From Cryobacterium sp. GrIS_2_6 (GTDB taxonomy: Bacteria; Actinomycetota; Actinomycetes; Actinomycetales; Microbacteriaceae), in the NCBI RefSeq assembly GCF_035984545.1, contig NZ_JAXCHP010000001.1, positions 1,240,001 to 1,304,000 of the forward strand: 64,000 bases of DNA, read 5' to 3'. The translations under genes and the position numbers were made by a program. This document shows, one piece after another, positions 10,066 to 18,528 of this stretch. The notes under the pieces are model-generated. The model did not search any database, had not been told where the DNA came from, and worked only from the letters and a program-made list of their open reading frames with translations. How positions within the stretch are numbered: position 1 is the first letter of the stretch; every line of letters begins with the position of its first letter.

Positions 10066-10433
10066 TCGTCCGAACCGGGGTCGCGGGACGGGTCGGGAGT
10101 GGTCGCTGGCCCGTCGGAGGCCTGCCCGGGTGGCGGCTGGGCGGCCGACGAGGATTCAGGCCCGGTCGAGGACTGACCGCGGTAGAGCTGAACGGCTCCC
10201 GGGCGGAGGACAGCGGTTCCCGCTCCGTTTCCGTGGACGTTTGCGACGATGACCGCGAAATAGGGAAGCAGGATCGCTCCGGCGGCGCAGACCAGAAGCC
10301 ACCAGCCGTGCACGAAAAGCATCAGGATGATGCACACCATCCGGATGCCCATGGTGACCGAGTATTTGATCATACGGGCGCGTCGCTCGGCCTCCGGAGA
10401 CGGAGGCAGGGACGTGATCGACTGCTGTTTCAT
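10062..10433 (-). CDS. DUF3099 family membrane protein
   Basis: A 123-residue protein with two membrane segments (about residues 30-48 and 54-72) separated by a short HGWW turn. The N-terminal SITSLPPSPEAERRARM and the MGIRMVC segment match the DUF3099 pattern. The C-terminal 50 residues are Pro/Ser/Gly-rich and probably disordered. It is first in the operon with the zinc-finger-like protein and SURF1, and is divergent from fabG. The function is unknown. Confidence 0.85.
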   Translation of the reverse strand: MKQQSITSLPPSPEAERRARMIKYSVTMGIRMVCIILMLFVHGWWLLVCAAGAILLPYFAVIVANVHGNGAGTAVLRPGAVQLYRGQSSTGPESSSAAQPPPGQASDGPATTPDPSRDPGSDE

Positions 10434-10567
10434 ACTCTCATCGCTTCGGTCAACCGGTGGAGGTTTTGCCTGACAAGACTACGTCTCGCCCGGTGTGTGG
10501 GATGACACCGTAAACTGGAATATACGTGCGTACGGCTGGTCGTTCGCTGGGAATAGATTGGAACCGT

Positions 10568-11278
10568 ATGCCCTCCGTCAGGACCGTTCTCGTGACCGGG
10601 GGCAACCGTGGGATCGGCTTTGCCATCGCCGAAGAATTCGTGCGTCAGGGCCATCGGGTCGCGGTCACGGCCCGCTCCGGGTCCGGCCCAGAGGGCAGCC
10701 TCACGGTGCGCGCCGACGTCACGGATGCCGCATCGATCGATGCCGCGTTCACCGAGATCGAAGCGTCCCTCGGACCGGTCGAAGTCGTCGTGGCCAACGC
10801 CGGCATCACCAGAGACACCCTCCTGATGCGGATGACGGAAGACGACTTCACCTCCGTGATCGACACGAACCTGAGCGGCGCCTTCCGCGTCGTCAAGCGC
10901 GCGTCCAAAGGCATGCTCAAGGCCAGGTTCGGCCGGATCGTGCTCATATCGAGCGTGGTCGGCCTCTACGGTTCCGCCGGGCAGGTCAACTACTCCGCCT
11001 CCAAGAGCGGGCTCATCGGGCTCGCCCGCTCGGTCACGCGCGAGCTCGGCGCCCGCGGCATCACCGCGAACGTCGTCGCACCCGGCTTCATCGAGACCGA
11101 GATGACCGCGGAGCTTTCCGAGGCGGTCCAGGCCGAATACAAGAAGAACATCCCGGCAGGACGCTTCGCTTCCCCCGCCGAGGTCGCCAGGGTCGTCACG
11201 TGGCTCGCGGGCGAGGACGCCGGTTACATCTCCGGCGCCGTGATCCCGGTCGACGGCGGACTCGGAATGGGTCACTGA
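10568..11278 (+). CDS. fabG: 3-oxoacyl-ACP reductase, SDR family (FabG-like)
   Basis: NADPH-dependent reduction of 3-oxoacyl-ACP in fatty acid elongation is the likely role. The 236-residue SDR protein has the cofactor motif TGGNRGIG, the NAG motif (VVANAG), the catalytic Ser in LISSVVG, YSASK, and the PGFIETEMT segment typical of FabG. I chose ATG 10568 (MPSVRTVLVTGG); a TAGATT box eight bases upstream suggests a leaderless transcript, while the GTG at 10526 would precede that box. SDR enzymes vary in substrate, so the acyl-ACP assignment is a family inference. Confidence 0.85.
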   Translation: MPSVRTVLVTGGNRGIGFAIAEEFVRQGHRVAVTARSGSGPEGSLTVRADVTDAASIDAAFTEIEASLGPVEVVVANAGITRDTLLMRMTEDDFTSVIDTNLSGAFRVVKRASKGMLKARFGRIVLISSVVGLYGSAGQVNYSASKSGLIGLARSVTRELGARGITANVVAPGFIETEMTAELSEAVQAEYKKNIPAGRFASPAEVARVVTWLAGEDAGYISGAVIPVDGGLGMGH

Positions 11279-11286
11279 CCTTCGCC

Positions 11287-12045
11287 ATGCGACCGACACT
11301 GACCGCGACAATGCGGGCGGTCGTCGTCGACGGTCCTGGTGATCCCGGTGTTCTGCGTGTCCGCGACGTGCCGATGCCGACGCCGGCCGGGATCGTCGTG
11401 CCCTTCACCAGCGGACTCGGCTGGGACGTTCTCGGTGCCGTGTCCGAGATGCTGCAGACGGCGGCGGGGTCGCTGCGTGTCGGGCTGCAGGCCGTCGGCG
11501 GCCAGAGCCTGCTCATCCGCGGCGGAACGTCCTCTGTCGGCCTCGCACGGGCCACCCTCGGCGCGCTGCGCGGGATGCGGGTGCTGTCGACCACGCGGAA
11601 TCCGTCGAGCGTCGGCCTGCTCGAGGCTGCAGGCGCCGACCACGTCATCATCGACGATGGCGAGGTCGCGCGCAGGGTGCGGGAGATCGTGCCGGGCGGT
11701 GTCGACGGAGCCGTCGAGCTCGTCGGCGTCAACGTCCTGCGCGACACCCTCCGAGCGGTGCGAGCCGGAGGCACCGTCTGCTTCACCGGGATGCTCTCCG
11801 ACACCTGGACGATCGACGAATACTACCCGATGGACTGGCTCCCCAACGGCGTGTGCCTCACCGCGTACTCCGGAGAGGCGGCAGACCTGACATCGGCCGA
11901 GTTGCAGGCCTTCCTCGACGCCGTCGCAGCCGGTCACGCGCGTGTCCCGGTCGGCCGTGGCAACAGGCTCGATGAGATCGAGCAGGCCCACCGGGACATG
12001 GAGGCCGGCACCGCCGGCGGAAAGCTCGTCGTCCTTCCGCGCTGA
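11287..12045 (+). pseudogene. zinc-type medium-chain dehydrogenase/reductase lacking its catalytic domain
   Basis: The 252-residue frame encodes the first 34 or so residues of an MDR quinone-reductase/alcohol-dehydrogenase protein (MRAVVVDGPGDPGVLRVRDV) joined in frame to the start of the cofactor domain (VVPFTSGLGWDVLG), followed by a normal Rossmann half with GGTSSVGLA and a normal C terminus. Relatives are about 320-330 residues long; roughly 80 residues of the GroES-like catalytic domain are missing. The frame is intact, so it may still be translated, but it should not catalyse the family reaction. An internal ATG at 11311 is the start expected from relatives. It lies eight bases after fabG and probably shares its transcript. 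Confidence 0.7.
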
Positions 12046-12127
12046 ACTCCCCGACGGCGGTCGGATGGATCGTCACACCGCTGGCGAACGGCGCCGGTCA
12101 CATACACAGCGTCCGCCAGGGGTTGGT

Positions 12128-12143
12128 GCTCTCGTTTCCAGAT
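12128..12143 (+). promoter_or_regulatory. left part of the conserved DUF222 leader, split by an insertion
   Basis: These 16 bases continue, after removal of 12144-12254, into the conserved leader at 12255-12306. The joined sequence aligns without gaps to 63933-64000. Confidence 0.65.
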
Positions 12144-12254
12144 CGGCCTTACGATTTCAGTGAGATGACCAAATCTGAATTGCCCCTGAACCCAAGCTGT
12201 TCGGCCATGATCGAACGATTCCTATCTCACTGGAATCGTAAGGCCGTTCCAGAT
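12136..12254. mobile_element. MITE-like element with 23-bp terminal inverted repeats and 8-bp target duplication
   Basis: Element 12144-12246 (103 bp) is bounded by 23-bp inverted repeats (CGGCCTTACGATTTCAGTGA begins the left one) that differ at one position. TTCCAGAT occurs directly outside both ends (12136-12143 and 12247-12254), a perfect 8-bp target duplication. The 57-bp interior has no open frame of note. It has no transposase and must have been mobilised in trans. It sits in the leader of the downstream DUF222/HNH gene. An 8-bp duplication is known from several IS families, so the parent element cannot be named. Confidence 0.85.
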
Positions 12255-12331
12255 GTGAAACTCGAGATGAGAAGCCTGAAATGATGTGAGCAAGTCTCGC
12301 ATTCATGTTCGATTCGGGGTAGAATCGGGGT
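12255..12331 (+). promoter_or_regulatory. conserved DUF222-gene leader and leaderless promoter
   Basis: Positions 12257-12306 match 63951-64000 at 38 of 50 bases without gaps, including ATGTGAG and AAGTCTCG. TAGAAT at 12320-12325 lies exactly six bases before the ATG, so the conserved block is probably promoter or upstream DNA, not an untranslated leader. No Shine-Dalgarno sequence is needed or seen. Confidence 0.6.
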
Positions 12332-14008
12332 ATGGCAGGAGCTTCGGATCCCCAGTCACACACCCCGCAGGCAGAGAATCTGGCCGCGGGTGATCAGCCC
12401 ACCACGGTTGTAGAGTCGGCTCATCCGGTTGTGGTTGCCGAGGGCTTTGAGGGCGCGGAGGGGCTGGCCGGGTCGGTGCCGTCGGTGCCGTCGGTGCATG
12501 CGGATGCTGTCGCCCGGCTCGCCGAAGCGCGTTCGGCTTTCGCGGACGCACTGGCGGCGATCCCGGTCGGGTTGCTCAGCGATGCGGAAGCGGTCACGGC
12601 GCTCAAGGAAGTGGAGGCCATCGGCCGGACCGTCGACGCCGCCCGGGTGAATACCGCGACGGATGTGGACCGGCGGGCCCGGGTGCTCGGTCGGGAAGGC
12701 CTGGCCTGGAAGATGGGGTGCCGGGGCCCCTGGGATGTACTCACCCGGGTGACACGCGTATCGGCCCGGGAAGTGAAGCGCCGCATCAAGCTCGGCGACG
12801 CGGTGTTGCCCCGCCGGGCAGGCCTGGCGGTGTTGCCGCCGCTGTTCCCGGTCGTCGGGGCCGCGCTGACCGCGGGGGACATCGGGGTCGAAGCGGCGGA
12901 GCTGATCACGACGGGACTCGGGGCGGTCAGTCACCGGGCGGTCCCGGCGGAGGTCGAGGTCGCCGAACGGGCCCTGGTCGCCACGGCGGCGGGGTGGATC
13001 ACCCCGGAGACCGAGATCCTCGCCGGCGCCGGAGTCCCGGCGGCCGCGGACCTGATCCGCGGCATGGTGTTGCAGTGGCAGGCCATCCTCGACCCCGACG
13101 GGATGCTCCCGACCGAGGATGTGTTCGAGGCGAAGTCCAACATCGGCTTCGGCCAACTCAAGAACGGCTTGTACCCGGTCAAGGGCGGAGTCACGCCGGA
13201 ACTCTACGGGATGATGAACACCCTCTTCGACGCCTTCCTGAGCTTCCATTCCCGACCCGCGTTCCCGACGGCCGAAGAACAAGCCCTGATGGACTCGGGG
13301 CAGATGATCCCCGGCGCCGAATCCGCCGGTACCGGCGCGGGCACCGAGACCGACACGGGACCGGAGCTGGACGTGATCGAGGCGGAGCTCCGGGAGCGCC
13401 GCGCGGACACCCGCAGCGGTGGGGAGAAGCGCGCGGACATTCTCCGGGCGCTGTTAGAGCACGCTGCCCGGGACGAGGGCACCCCGTCGATGGGTGGGTC
13501 GGCGCCGACGGTGATGGTGCACGTGAACGCGGCCGACCTCGCCTCGGGGGTCGGGGTGGGGTGGATCGACGGGGTCGAGGCCCCCGTGTCGCTCAAGACG
13601 GTGCATCAGCGGATCTGTGACGGCGGCTTCCAAGGGGTCCTGTTCGGGGCGAACAACGAGGTGCTCAAGCTTGGTCCGGAGCGGCGGTATTTCAACCGGG
13701 CGCAACGCCGGGCGATTACCGCCCGGGACGGCGGCTGCATCATCCCCGGCTGCAAAGCCCCGGCGCACTGGGCCGAAGTGCACCACGTGAAGCCCTGGGC
13801 GAAAGACGGGCCGACCAACGTCGACAACGGGGTACCACTCTGCTGGTTCCATCACCACACCATCGATACCTCGGGGTGGGAGATCCGGATGGTGAAAGGG
13901 TCACCCCAGGTCCGGGCTCCCGGGTTGATCGACCCGCAACGGCTCTGGCGCCCACCGAACAGGCACCGCGCCCACCAGGTCCTCACCGGACCACCCAGAC
14001 GCGACTAG
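12332..14008 (+). CDS. DUF222 and HNH endonuclease domain protein (13E12 repeat family)
   Basis: A 558-residue protein with an N-terminal DUF222 domain (about residues 45-330) and a C-terminal HNH nuclease domain: CIIPGCKAPAHWAEVHHVKP and then GVPLCWFHHHTID (about residues 470-515), with the paired Cys, the HH catalytic pair and the Asn of the fold visible. The family is multi-copy in actinobacteria and resembles mobile or recombining repeat genes; its biological role is not established. A variable Glu/Ala/Thr-rich stretch separates the two domains. Transcription is probably leaderless from the TAGAAT box. A MITE-like element interrupts its upstream conserved leader, and a second leader of the same type ends the window. 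Confidence 0.9.
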   Translation: MAGASDPQSHTPQAENLAAGDQPTTVVESAHPVVVAEGFEGAEGLAGSVPSVPSVHADAVARLAEARSAFADALAAIPVGLLSDAEAVTALKEVEAIGRTVDAARVNTATDVDRRARVLGREGLAWKMGCRGPWDVLTRVTRVSAREVKRRIKLGDAVLPRRAGLAVLPPLFPVVGAALTAGDIGVEAAELITTGLGAVSHRAVPAEVEVAERALVATAAGWITPETEILAGAGVPAAADLIRGMVLQWQAILDPDGMLPTEDVFEAKSNIGFGQLKNGLYPVKGGVTPELYGMMNTLFDAFLSFHSRPAFPTAEEQALMDSGQMIPGAESAGTGAGTETDTGPELDVIEAELRERRADTRSGGEKRADILRALLEHAARDEGTPSMGGSAPTVMVHVNAADLASGVGVGWIDGVEAPVSLKTVHQRICDGGFQGVLFGANNEVLKLGPERRYFNRAQRRAITARDGGCIIPGCKAPAHWAEVHHVKPWAKDGPTNVDNGVPLCWFHHHTIDTSGWEIRMVKGSPQVRAPGLIDPQRLWRPPNRHRAHQVLTGPPRRD

Positions 14009-14044
14009 AGTCCACCGCACACGGCGGCGCCTGTAGCGGAAGCG

Positions 14045-14692
14045 CTAGCCGCGGAGGCCGAGGATGGGCAGGACCTGGCTGAGGTCGCAGATGTCGATCG
14101 CGACATCCGCCTGTGCCCGCACGAGAGGCTTCGCGTTGAACGCGATGCCGAGACCCGCGACGTGCATCATCTTCAGGTCGTTCGCTCCGTCGCCGACGGC
14201 GACGGTCTGGGGGAGCGCGACGCCGAGTTCCGCCGCCCACTCCTGGAGGGTGTCCGCCTTCGCGGTTGCGTCGATGATCGGCCCGACGAGGTTGCCGGTG
14301 AGGTGGCCGTCGATGACTTCGAGCCGGTTGGCTCGCCAGTGGTCGATGCCGAGGCTCTCCGCGAGCGGATCGAGCACTTCGTGGAACCCGCCGGAGACGA
14401 CCCCGATCCTGCTGCCGTGGGCATGCAGCCCGGCGATGAGCTCATGGATACCCGGAGTCGGGCGCACCAGGAGTCCGACGCCGGTGAAGACGCTCTCCGG
14501 CAGGCCGGCGAGCGTCTTCACCCGGGCACGGAGGCTCTGGGCGAAGTCGATCTCACCGCGCATGGCCTGCTCGGTCACCGCAGCGACGAGTTCGAGCGAA
14601 CCAGCGGCATCCGCCAGGAGTTCGATGACTTCGTTTTCAATCAGGGTGGAATCGGAATCGAGGACGACAAGGAAACGAGTGGGACGGGTCAC
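14045..14692 (-). CDS. serB: phosphoserine phosphatase
   Basis: This HAD-fold enzyme releases phosphate from O-phosphoserine in the last step of serine synthesis. The 215-residue protein has D12-S-D14-S-T (the nucleophile motif, usually DxDST), the VVSGGF segment, and [10 protein letters not shown], all typical of SerB. It lacks the N-terminal ACT domain found in some actinobacterial SerB proteins. The GTG start at 14692 overlaps the glgC stop by four bases (GTGA), so it is translationally coupled to glgC. The pairing of serine and glycogen genes has no obvious metabolic logic. Confidence 0.88.
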   Translation of the reverse strand: MTRPTRFLVVLDSDSTLIENEVIELLADAAGSLELVAAVTEQAMRGEIDFAQSLRARVKTLAGLPESVFTGVGLLVRPTPGIHELIAGLHAHGSRIGVVSGGFHEVLDPLAESLGIDHWRANRLEVIDGHLTGNLVGPIIDATAKADTLQEWAAELGVALPQTVAVGDGANDLKMMHVAGLGIAFNAKPLVRAQADVAIDICDLSQVLPILGLRG

Positions 14693-15933
14693 GGGTGTAC
14701 GTGCACGCCCTTGCCGACCACGGTGATGCCGGACTCGGTGACGCTGAAGCCGCGCGCGAGGTCGCGGTCCCTGTCGACGCCGACGGAGGCTCCGGCGGCG
14801 ACGACGACGTTCTTGTCGAGGATGGCCCGACGCACGGTCGCGCCGGGCAGGATCTGCACCCGGTCGAAGAGGATCGAGTCCGCGATGTGGGCGCCGGAAT
14901 CGATGGCCACCCACGGCCCGAGCACACTGCGCTCGATGTGGGCGCCGGAGATGACGCAGCCGAGGGACACGATCGAGTCGATCATCGTGCCGAGCGAGCC
15001 ACGCCCGTCACGGACGAACTTGGCCGGCGGCGAGTTGAGCTGCTGGCTGAAGATCGGCCACTTCTGGTTGTAGAGGTTGAAGACCGGGAGCGCGCTGATC
15101 AGGTCCTGGTGTGCCTCGAAGAAGGAATCGATGGTTCCCACGTCGCGCCAGTAGTACCGGTCGCGATCGGTGGAGCCCGGTACCTCGTTGCGCTGGAGGT
15201 CGTAGACACCGGCTTCGCCGCGGGACACGAAGTCGGGAATGATGTCCCCGCCCATGTCGTGGCTCGAGTCGGTGCGTTCTCCGTCCCGCAGCACGGCCTC
15301 GATCAGGGCGTCGGCGTTGAAGACGTAGTTGCCCATCGAAGCGAACACCTCGTGCGGCGCGTCGGCGAGGCCGATCGCGTCCTTCGGCTTCTCGCGGAAC
15401 TCCCGGATGTGGTCCGGAGTCGCCCCGTCGACCTCGATGACGCCGAACTGGTCGGCGAGGCCGATCGGCTGGCGGATCGCAGCAACCGTGGCCTCTGCGC
15501 CTGAAGCGATGTGGGCGGCGATCATCTGGCTGAAGTCCATGCGGTAGACGTGGTCGGCGCCGACCACGACGACGATATCGGGCTTCTCGTCGTGGATCAG
15601 GTTGAGGCTCTGGAGGATCGCGTCCGCGGAGCCAGAGAACCAGCGCTTGCCGAGGCGCTGCTGCGCGGGCACGGACGCGATGTAGGAGTTGAACAAGCCG
15701 CCGGAGACGTGCCAGGTCTGGGAGACGTGACGGTCGAGGCTGTGCGACTTATACTGCGTCAGGACGACGATCTGGGTCAACCCGGAATTGATCAGGTTGG
15801 ACAGTGCGAAGTCGATGAGCCGGTAGTTGCCGCCGAACGGCACGGCCGGCTTTGCGCGGTCCTCCGTCAACGGCATCAGTCGTTTGCCCTCGCCACCAGC
15901 GAGTACGATTCCAAAGATCTTCTTCGATGCCAT
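14689..15933 (-). CDS. glgC: glucose-1-phosphate adenylyltransferase
   Basis: It makes ADP-glucose from ATP and glucose 1-phosphate, the committed step of glycogen synthesis. The 414-residue product has the nucleotide-binding signature [16 protein letters not shown] at the N terminus, the [14 protein letters not shown] and [12 protein letters not shown] motifs, and a C-terminal left-handed beta-helix of hexapeptide repeats. Start ATG 15933 (MASKKIFG) has TACTGT exactly six bases upstream, so the transcript is probably leaderless. It is divergent from glgA across 81 bp and overlaps serB by four bases. Confidence 0.95.
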   Translation of the reverse strand: MASKKIFGIVLAGGEGKRLMPLTEDRAKPAVPFGGNYRLIDFALSNLINSGLTQIVVLTQYKSHSLDRHVSQTWHVSGGLFNSYIASVPAQQRLGKRWFSGSADAILQSLNLIHDEKPDIVVVVGADHVYRMDFSQMIAAHIASGAEATVAAIRQPIGLADQFGVIEVDGATPDHIREFREKPKDAIGLADAPHEVFASMGNYVFNADALIEAVLRDGERTDSSHDMGGDIIPDFVSRGEAGVYDLQRNEVPGSTDRDRYYWRDVGTIDSFFEAHQDLISALPVFNLYNQKWPIFSQQLNSPPAKFVRDGRGSLGTMIDSIVSLGCVISGAHIERSVLGPWVAIDSGAHIADSILFDRVQILPGATVRRAILDKNVVVAAGASVGVDRDRDLARGFSVTESGITVVGKGVHVHP

Positions 15934-15939
15934 GTCTTT

Positions 15940-15945
15940 ACAGTA
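15940..15945 (-). promoter_or_regulatory. -10 box of glgC (leaderless)
   Basis: On the minus strand TACTGT is followed by six bases and then the glgC ATG. Confidence 0.5.
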
Positions 15946-16001
15946 AGGGCATCCGGGGCCCGTGGCCACCCGAAAACGGTGTGTCGGATGCGATGCTGCG
16001 C

Positions 16002-16007
16002 TAGTTT
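16002..16007 (+). promoter_or_regulatory. -10 box of glgA (leaderless)
   Basis: TAGTTT lies seven bases before the glgA ATG. The -10 boxes of glgC and glgA are 56 bp apart and divergent, so one regulator could act on both. Confidence 0.5.
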
Positions 16008-16014
16008 TACTTTC

Positions 16015-17196
16015 ATGCGAGTCGATCTGTTGACCAAGGAATATCCACCAGAGGTTTACGGCGGGGCCGGCGTGCACGTCGCAGAACTCGTCAAGGCCCT
16101 CCGTACCGACATTGACGTCGTGGTGCGGTGCTTCGGTTCGCCGCGCGACGAACCGAATACCTTCGCCTACGGCGTTCCCGCCGAGCTTGCGACGGCGAAC
16201 GGCGCACTGTCGACACTCGGCGTCGACCTGCTGATGGCCCAGGACGCCGCGGGCACCGACATCGTGCACTCGCACACCTGGTACGCCAACGGCGCCGGGC
16301 ACCTCGCCAAGCTCCTGCACGGCGTCCCGCACGTCGTCACAGCACACAGCCTGGAGCCGCTCCGACCGTGGAAAGCCGAACAACTCGGGGGAGGTTACCG
16401 GGTCTCGAGCTGGATCGAACGCACCGCCTTCGAGGCAGCGGATGCCGTCATCGCCGTGAGCGGGGGAATGCGGGCGGATATCCTCCGCAGTTATCCGGCA
16501 CTCGACGAGTCCCGCGTGCACGTCGTCTACAACGGCATCGACCTCGAGGCCTGGAAGCCGACTGTGGACGAGGACATCGTTCGTTCGCTCGGCATCGACC
16601 CGACCCGACCCTCCGTCGTGTTCGTCGGCCGGATCACCCGGCAGAAGGGACTGCCGTACCTTCTCCGTGCCGCAGCGTCCCTGCCGCCGGAGGTCCAGCT
16701 CGTGCTCTGCGCCGGGGCACCGGACACCGCAGAAATCATGGCCGAGGTGACCGCTGGAGTCAGGGCGCTTCAGGCCGAGCGAACCGGGGTCGTGTGGATT
16801 CCGGAACACCTGTCCCAGCACGACCTCTCCGCCGTCCTGACCGCCGGCACCGTCTTCGTCTGTCCCTCGGTGTACGAGCCGCTGGGCATCGTGAACCTCG
16901 AGGCGATGGCCTGCGGCCTCCCCGTTGTCGGGTCGGCGACCGGCGGCATCCCCGAGGTCGTCGACGACGGGGTCACCGGACGCCTCGTTCCCCTCGACCA
17001 GGTCAGTGACGGCACCGGCACGCCGATCGACCCCGACCGTTTCGTCGCGGACCTCGCCCGCACCCTGCTGGAGGTCGTCGCAGACCCCGATCGTGCCGCG
17101 GAAATGGGCAGGGCCGGCCGGATCAGGGCAGAGGAAAAGTTCAGCTGGAGCCAGATCGCCACGAGCACCCGGGAGATCTACGCCGGGTTGCTCTGA
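16015..17196 (+). CDS. glgA: glycogen synthase, actinobacterial GT4 type
   Basis: The 393-residue product is a GT4-fold glucosyltransferase of the kind annotated as GlgA in actinobacteria. Visible features are the N-terminal [18 protein letters not shown] loop (acceptor and nucleotide binding), [10 protein letters not shown] at the domain boundary, and [20 protein letters not shown] with the paired Glu residues of the GT4 donor site. The mycobacterial homologue (GlgM) makes maltose 1-phosphate from ADP-glucose, so this protein might feed the GlgE pathway rather than classical chain elongation. The divergent glgC supplies ADP-glucose. The start at 16015 follows a TAGTTT box by seven bases. Confidence 0.9.
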   Translation: MRVDLLTKEYPPEVYGGAGVHVAELVKALRTDIDVVVRCFGSPRDEPNTFAYGVPAELATANGALSTLGVDLLMAQDAAGTDIVHSHTWYANGAGHLAKLLHGVPHVVTAHSLEPLRPWKAEQLGGGYRVSSWIERTAFEAADAVIAVSGGMRADILRSYPALDESRVHVVYNGIDLEAWKPTVDEDIVRSLGIDPTRPSVVFVGRITRQKGLPYLLRAAASLPPEVQLVLCAGAPDTAEIMAEVTAGVRALQAERTGVVWIPEHLSQHDLSAVLTAGTVFVCPSVYEPLGIVNLEAMACGLPVVGSATGGIPEVVDDGVTGRLVPLDQVSDGTGTPIDPDRFVADLARTLLEVVADPDRAAEMGRAGRIRAEEKFSWSQIATSTREIYAGLL

Positions 17197-17233
17197 GCCC
17201 CGCCCGGCGTGCCGACGCCTCGGCGACGGCAGA

Positions 17234-17239
17234 TAACAT
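17234..17239 (+). promoter_or_regulatory. -10 box of the orphan ABC ATPase gene (leaderless)
   Basis: TAACAT is followed by six bases and ATG 17246; no Shine-Dalgarno sequence is present. Confidence 0.45.
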
Positions 17240-17245
17240 GGATGC

Positions 17246-18028
17246 ATGGTCAACGTTCTTCAATTCACCGACGTCTCCGTCGTCCGGGCTGGCACAACCA
17301 TCCTCGACTCAGTGAACTGGAGTGTTGATGACGATCAGCGCTGGGTGATCCTCGGCCCGAACGGCGCCGGAAAGACCACGCTCCTCCAGATCGCCGCCGC
17401 GATGCTGCACCCCACCAGGGGCACAGCCGAGGTGCTCGAGGAGCCGATCGGCGGCACCGACCTATTCGAGTTGCGTCCGCGCATCGGCTTCGCGTCGACC
17501 GCGCTCGCCCGGAAGGTTCCGGCGGGTGAAAAGGTGATCGACGTCGTCATGACCGCCGCGTATTCGGTGACCGGTCGCTGGACCGAGGAATACGAGGCCA
17601 TCGACGAGCGCCGCGCCCAGCGAGTTCTCCAGGAATGGCGGCTCGACCACCTCGCCGATCGCACCTTCGGAACCCTGAGCGACGGTGAACAGAAGCGGGT
17701 GCAGATCGCCAGATCGATCATGACCGACCCCGAACTGCTCCTGCTCGACGAACCGGCGGCGAGCCTCGACCTCGGCGCCCGCGAAGAACTCCTGCGCCTG
17801 CTCGGCGGTTATGCCCTCGAGCCGAGTTCACCGGCCATCATCATGGTCACCCATCACGTCGAAGAGATCCCCCTGGGCTTCACACACGCCCTGCTTCTCT
17901 CTGGCGGACGCGTCGTCTCGGCCGGCCCCTTCGCGGAGTCGCTGACGGCGGACACTCTCACCGAAACGTTCGGGCTGCCGATCGGCCTGAGCGAGGACGC
18001 CGGTCGATTCACCGCCCGTGCGGCCTGA
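17246..18028 (+). CDS. ABC transporter ATP-binding protein without a partner permease
   Basis: A 260-residue single ABC domain: Walker [11 protein letters not shown], signature LSDGEQKR, Walker [14 protein letters not shown], switch His in VTHHVEEIP. It resembles the ATPase half of iron or molybdate-type systems (ModF/FhuC-like spacing), but no permease or binding protein is encoded nearby. Its neighbours are glgA and ribosomal protein L31. It may serve a permease elsewhere or have a non-transport role. The start ATG 17246 follows a TAACAT box by six bases. Confidence 0.85.
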   Translation: MVNVLQFTDVSVVRAGTTILDSVNWSVDDDQRWVILGPNGAGKTTLLQIAAAMLHPTRGTAEVLEEPIGGTDLFELRPRIGFASTALARKVPAGEKVIDVVMTAAYSVTGRWTEEYEAIDERRAQRVLQEWRLDHLADRTFGTLSDGEQKRVQIARSIMTDPELLLLDEPAASLDLGAREELLRLLGGYALEPSSPAIIMVTHHVEEIPLGFTHALLLSGGRVVSAGPFAESLTADTLTETFGLPIGLSEDAGRFTARAA

Positions 18029-18102
18029 CGATCGCTTCTGCTAGACTCGACAGTCGGTCCTCGGGCCGTGTAACTTTTTCCTGCCGCCGTTCCCCGGGCC
18101 AT

Positions 18103-18116
18103 CCGGTCCGGACCGG
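18103..18116. promoter_or_regulatory. 14-bp perfect palindrome in the L31 leader
   Basis: CCGGTCCGGACCGG lies in the region between a TAGACT box (18042-18047) and the L31 start. It could be an operator or a leader hairpin; it does not look like a Zur box. Confidence 0.3.
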
Positions 18117-18140
18117 CGCAACTCATATAAGGAAGTTTTC

Positions 18141-18392
18141 ATGAAGTCTGACATCCACCCCACATATGCCCCCGTGGTCTTCCGCGACCTCGCGTCGGGT
18201 GCGACCTTCCTGACCCGTTCGACGGTCTCGAGCGCCAAGACGATCGAGTGGGAAGACGGAGCCACCTACCCCGTCATCGACGTGGAAATCTCCTCTGAGT
18301 CGCACCCGTTCTACACGGGCAAGCAGCGCATCATGGACTCCGCCGGACGCGTGGAGAAGTTCAACTCCCGTTACAAGGGCTTCGGCAAATAA
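18141..18392 (+). CDS. rpmE2: 50S ribosomal protein L31 type B
   Basis: The 83-residue product is the type B L31 of the large ribosomal subunit: [17 protein letters not shown] at the start, [12 protein letters not shown] in the middle and the [13 protein letters not shown] end. The zinc-binding Cys residues of type A L31 are absent, so it is the zinc-independent form. In other actinobacteria such forms can be under Zur control, but I see no Zur box here. AAGGAA gives a good ribosome-binding site. The leader of about 90 bases holds a 14-bp palindrome. A strong terminator follows. Confidence 0.95.
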   Translation: MKSDIHPTYAPVVFRDLASGATFLTRSTVSSAKTIEWEDGATYPVIDVEISSESHPFYTGKQRIMDSAGRVEKFNSRYKGFGK

Positions 18393-18419
18393 GCCCGACG
18401 CACTCAAGCGCGATACACG

Positions 18420-18449
18420 AAAGGCGAGCAGCCACGGCTGCTCGCCTTT
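18420..18449 (+). terminator. intrinsic terminator after L31
   Basis: AAGGCGAGCAGCC pairs with GGCTGCTCGCCTT and is followed by a short T run: a strong hairpin 27 bp after the stop. Confidence 0.9.
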
Positions 18450-18505
18450 TCTGTACCCCGCGTTCTGTACCCCGCGTTCTGTACCCCGCGTTCTGTACCC
18501 TGCGT
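18450..18505. repeat. tandem array, 4 copies of a 14-bp unit
   Basis: Four exact-length units of TCTGTACCCCGCGT follow the L31 terminator; the fourth has one change (CCCT for CCCC). The unit is closely related to that at 22946-23000 on the opposite strand (12 of 14 bases). It lies at the 3' end of the exonuclease gene. Confidence 0.9.
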
Positions 18506-18528
18506 GGATGCCTGCGGTGCTGCGCGCC

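Noticed and set aside
18029..18140. Zur box before the zinc-independent L31 gene
   Set aside because: No AT-rich palindrome like TGAAAATCATTTTCA is present.
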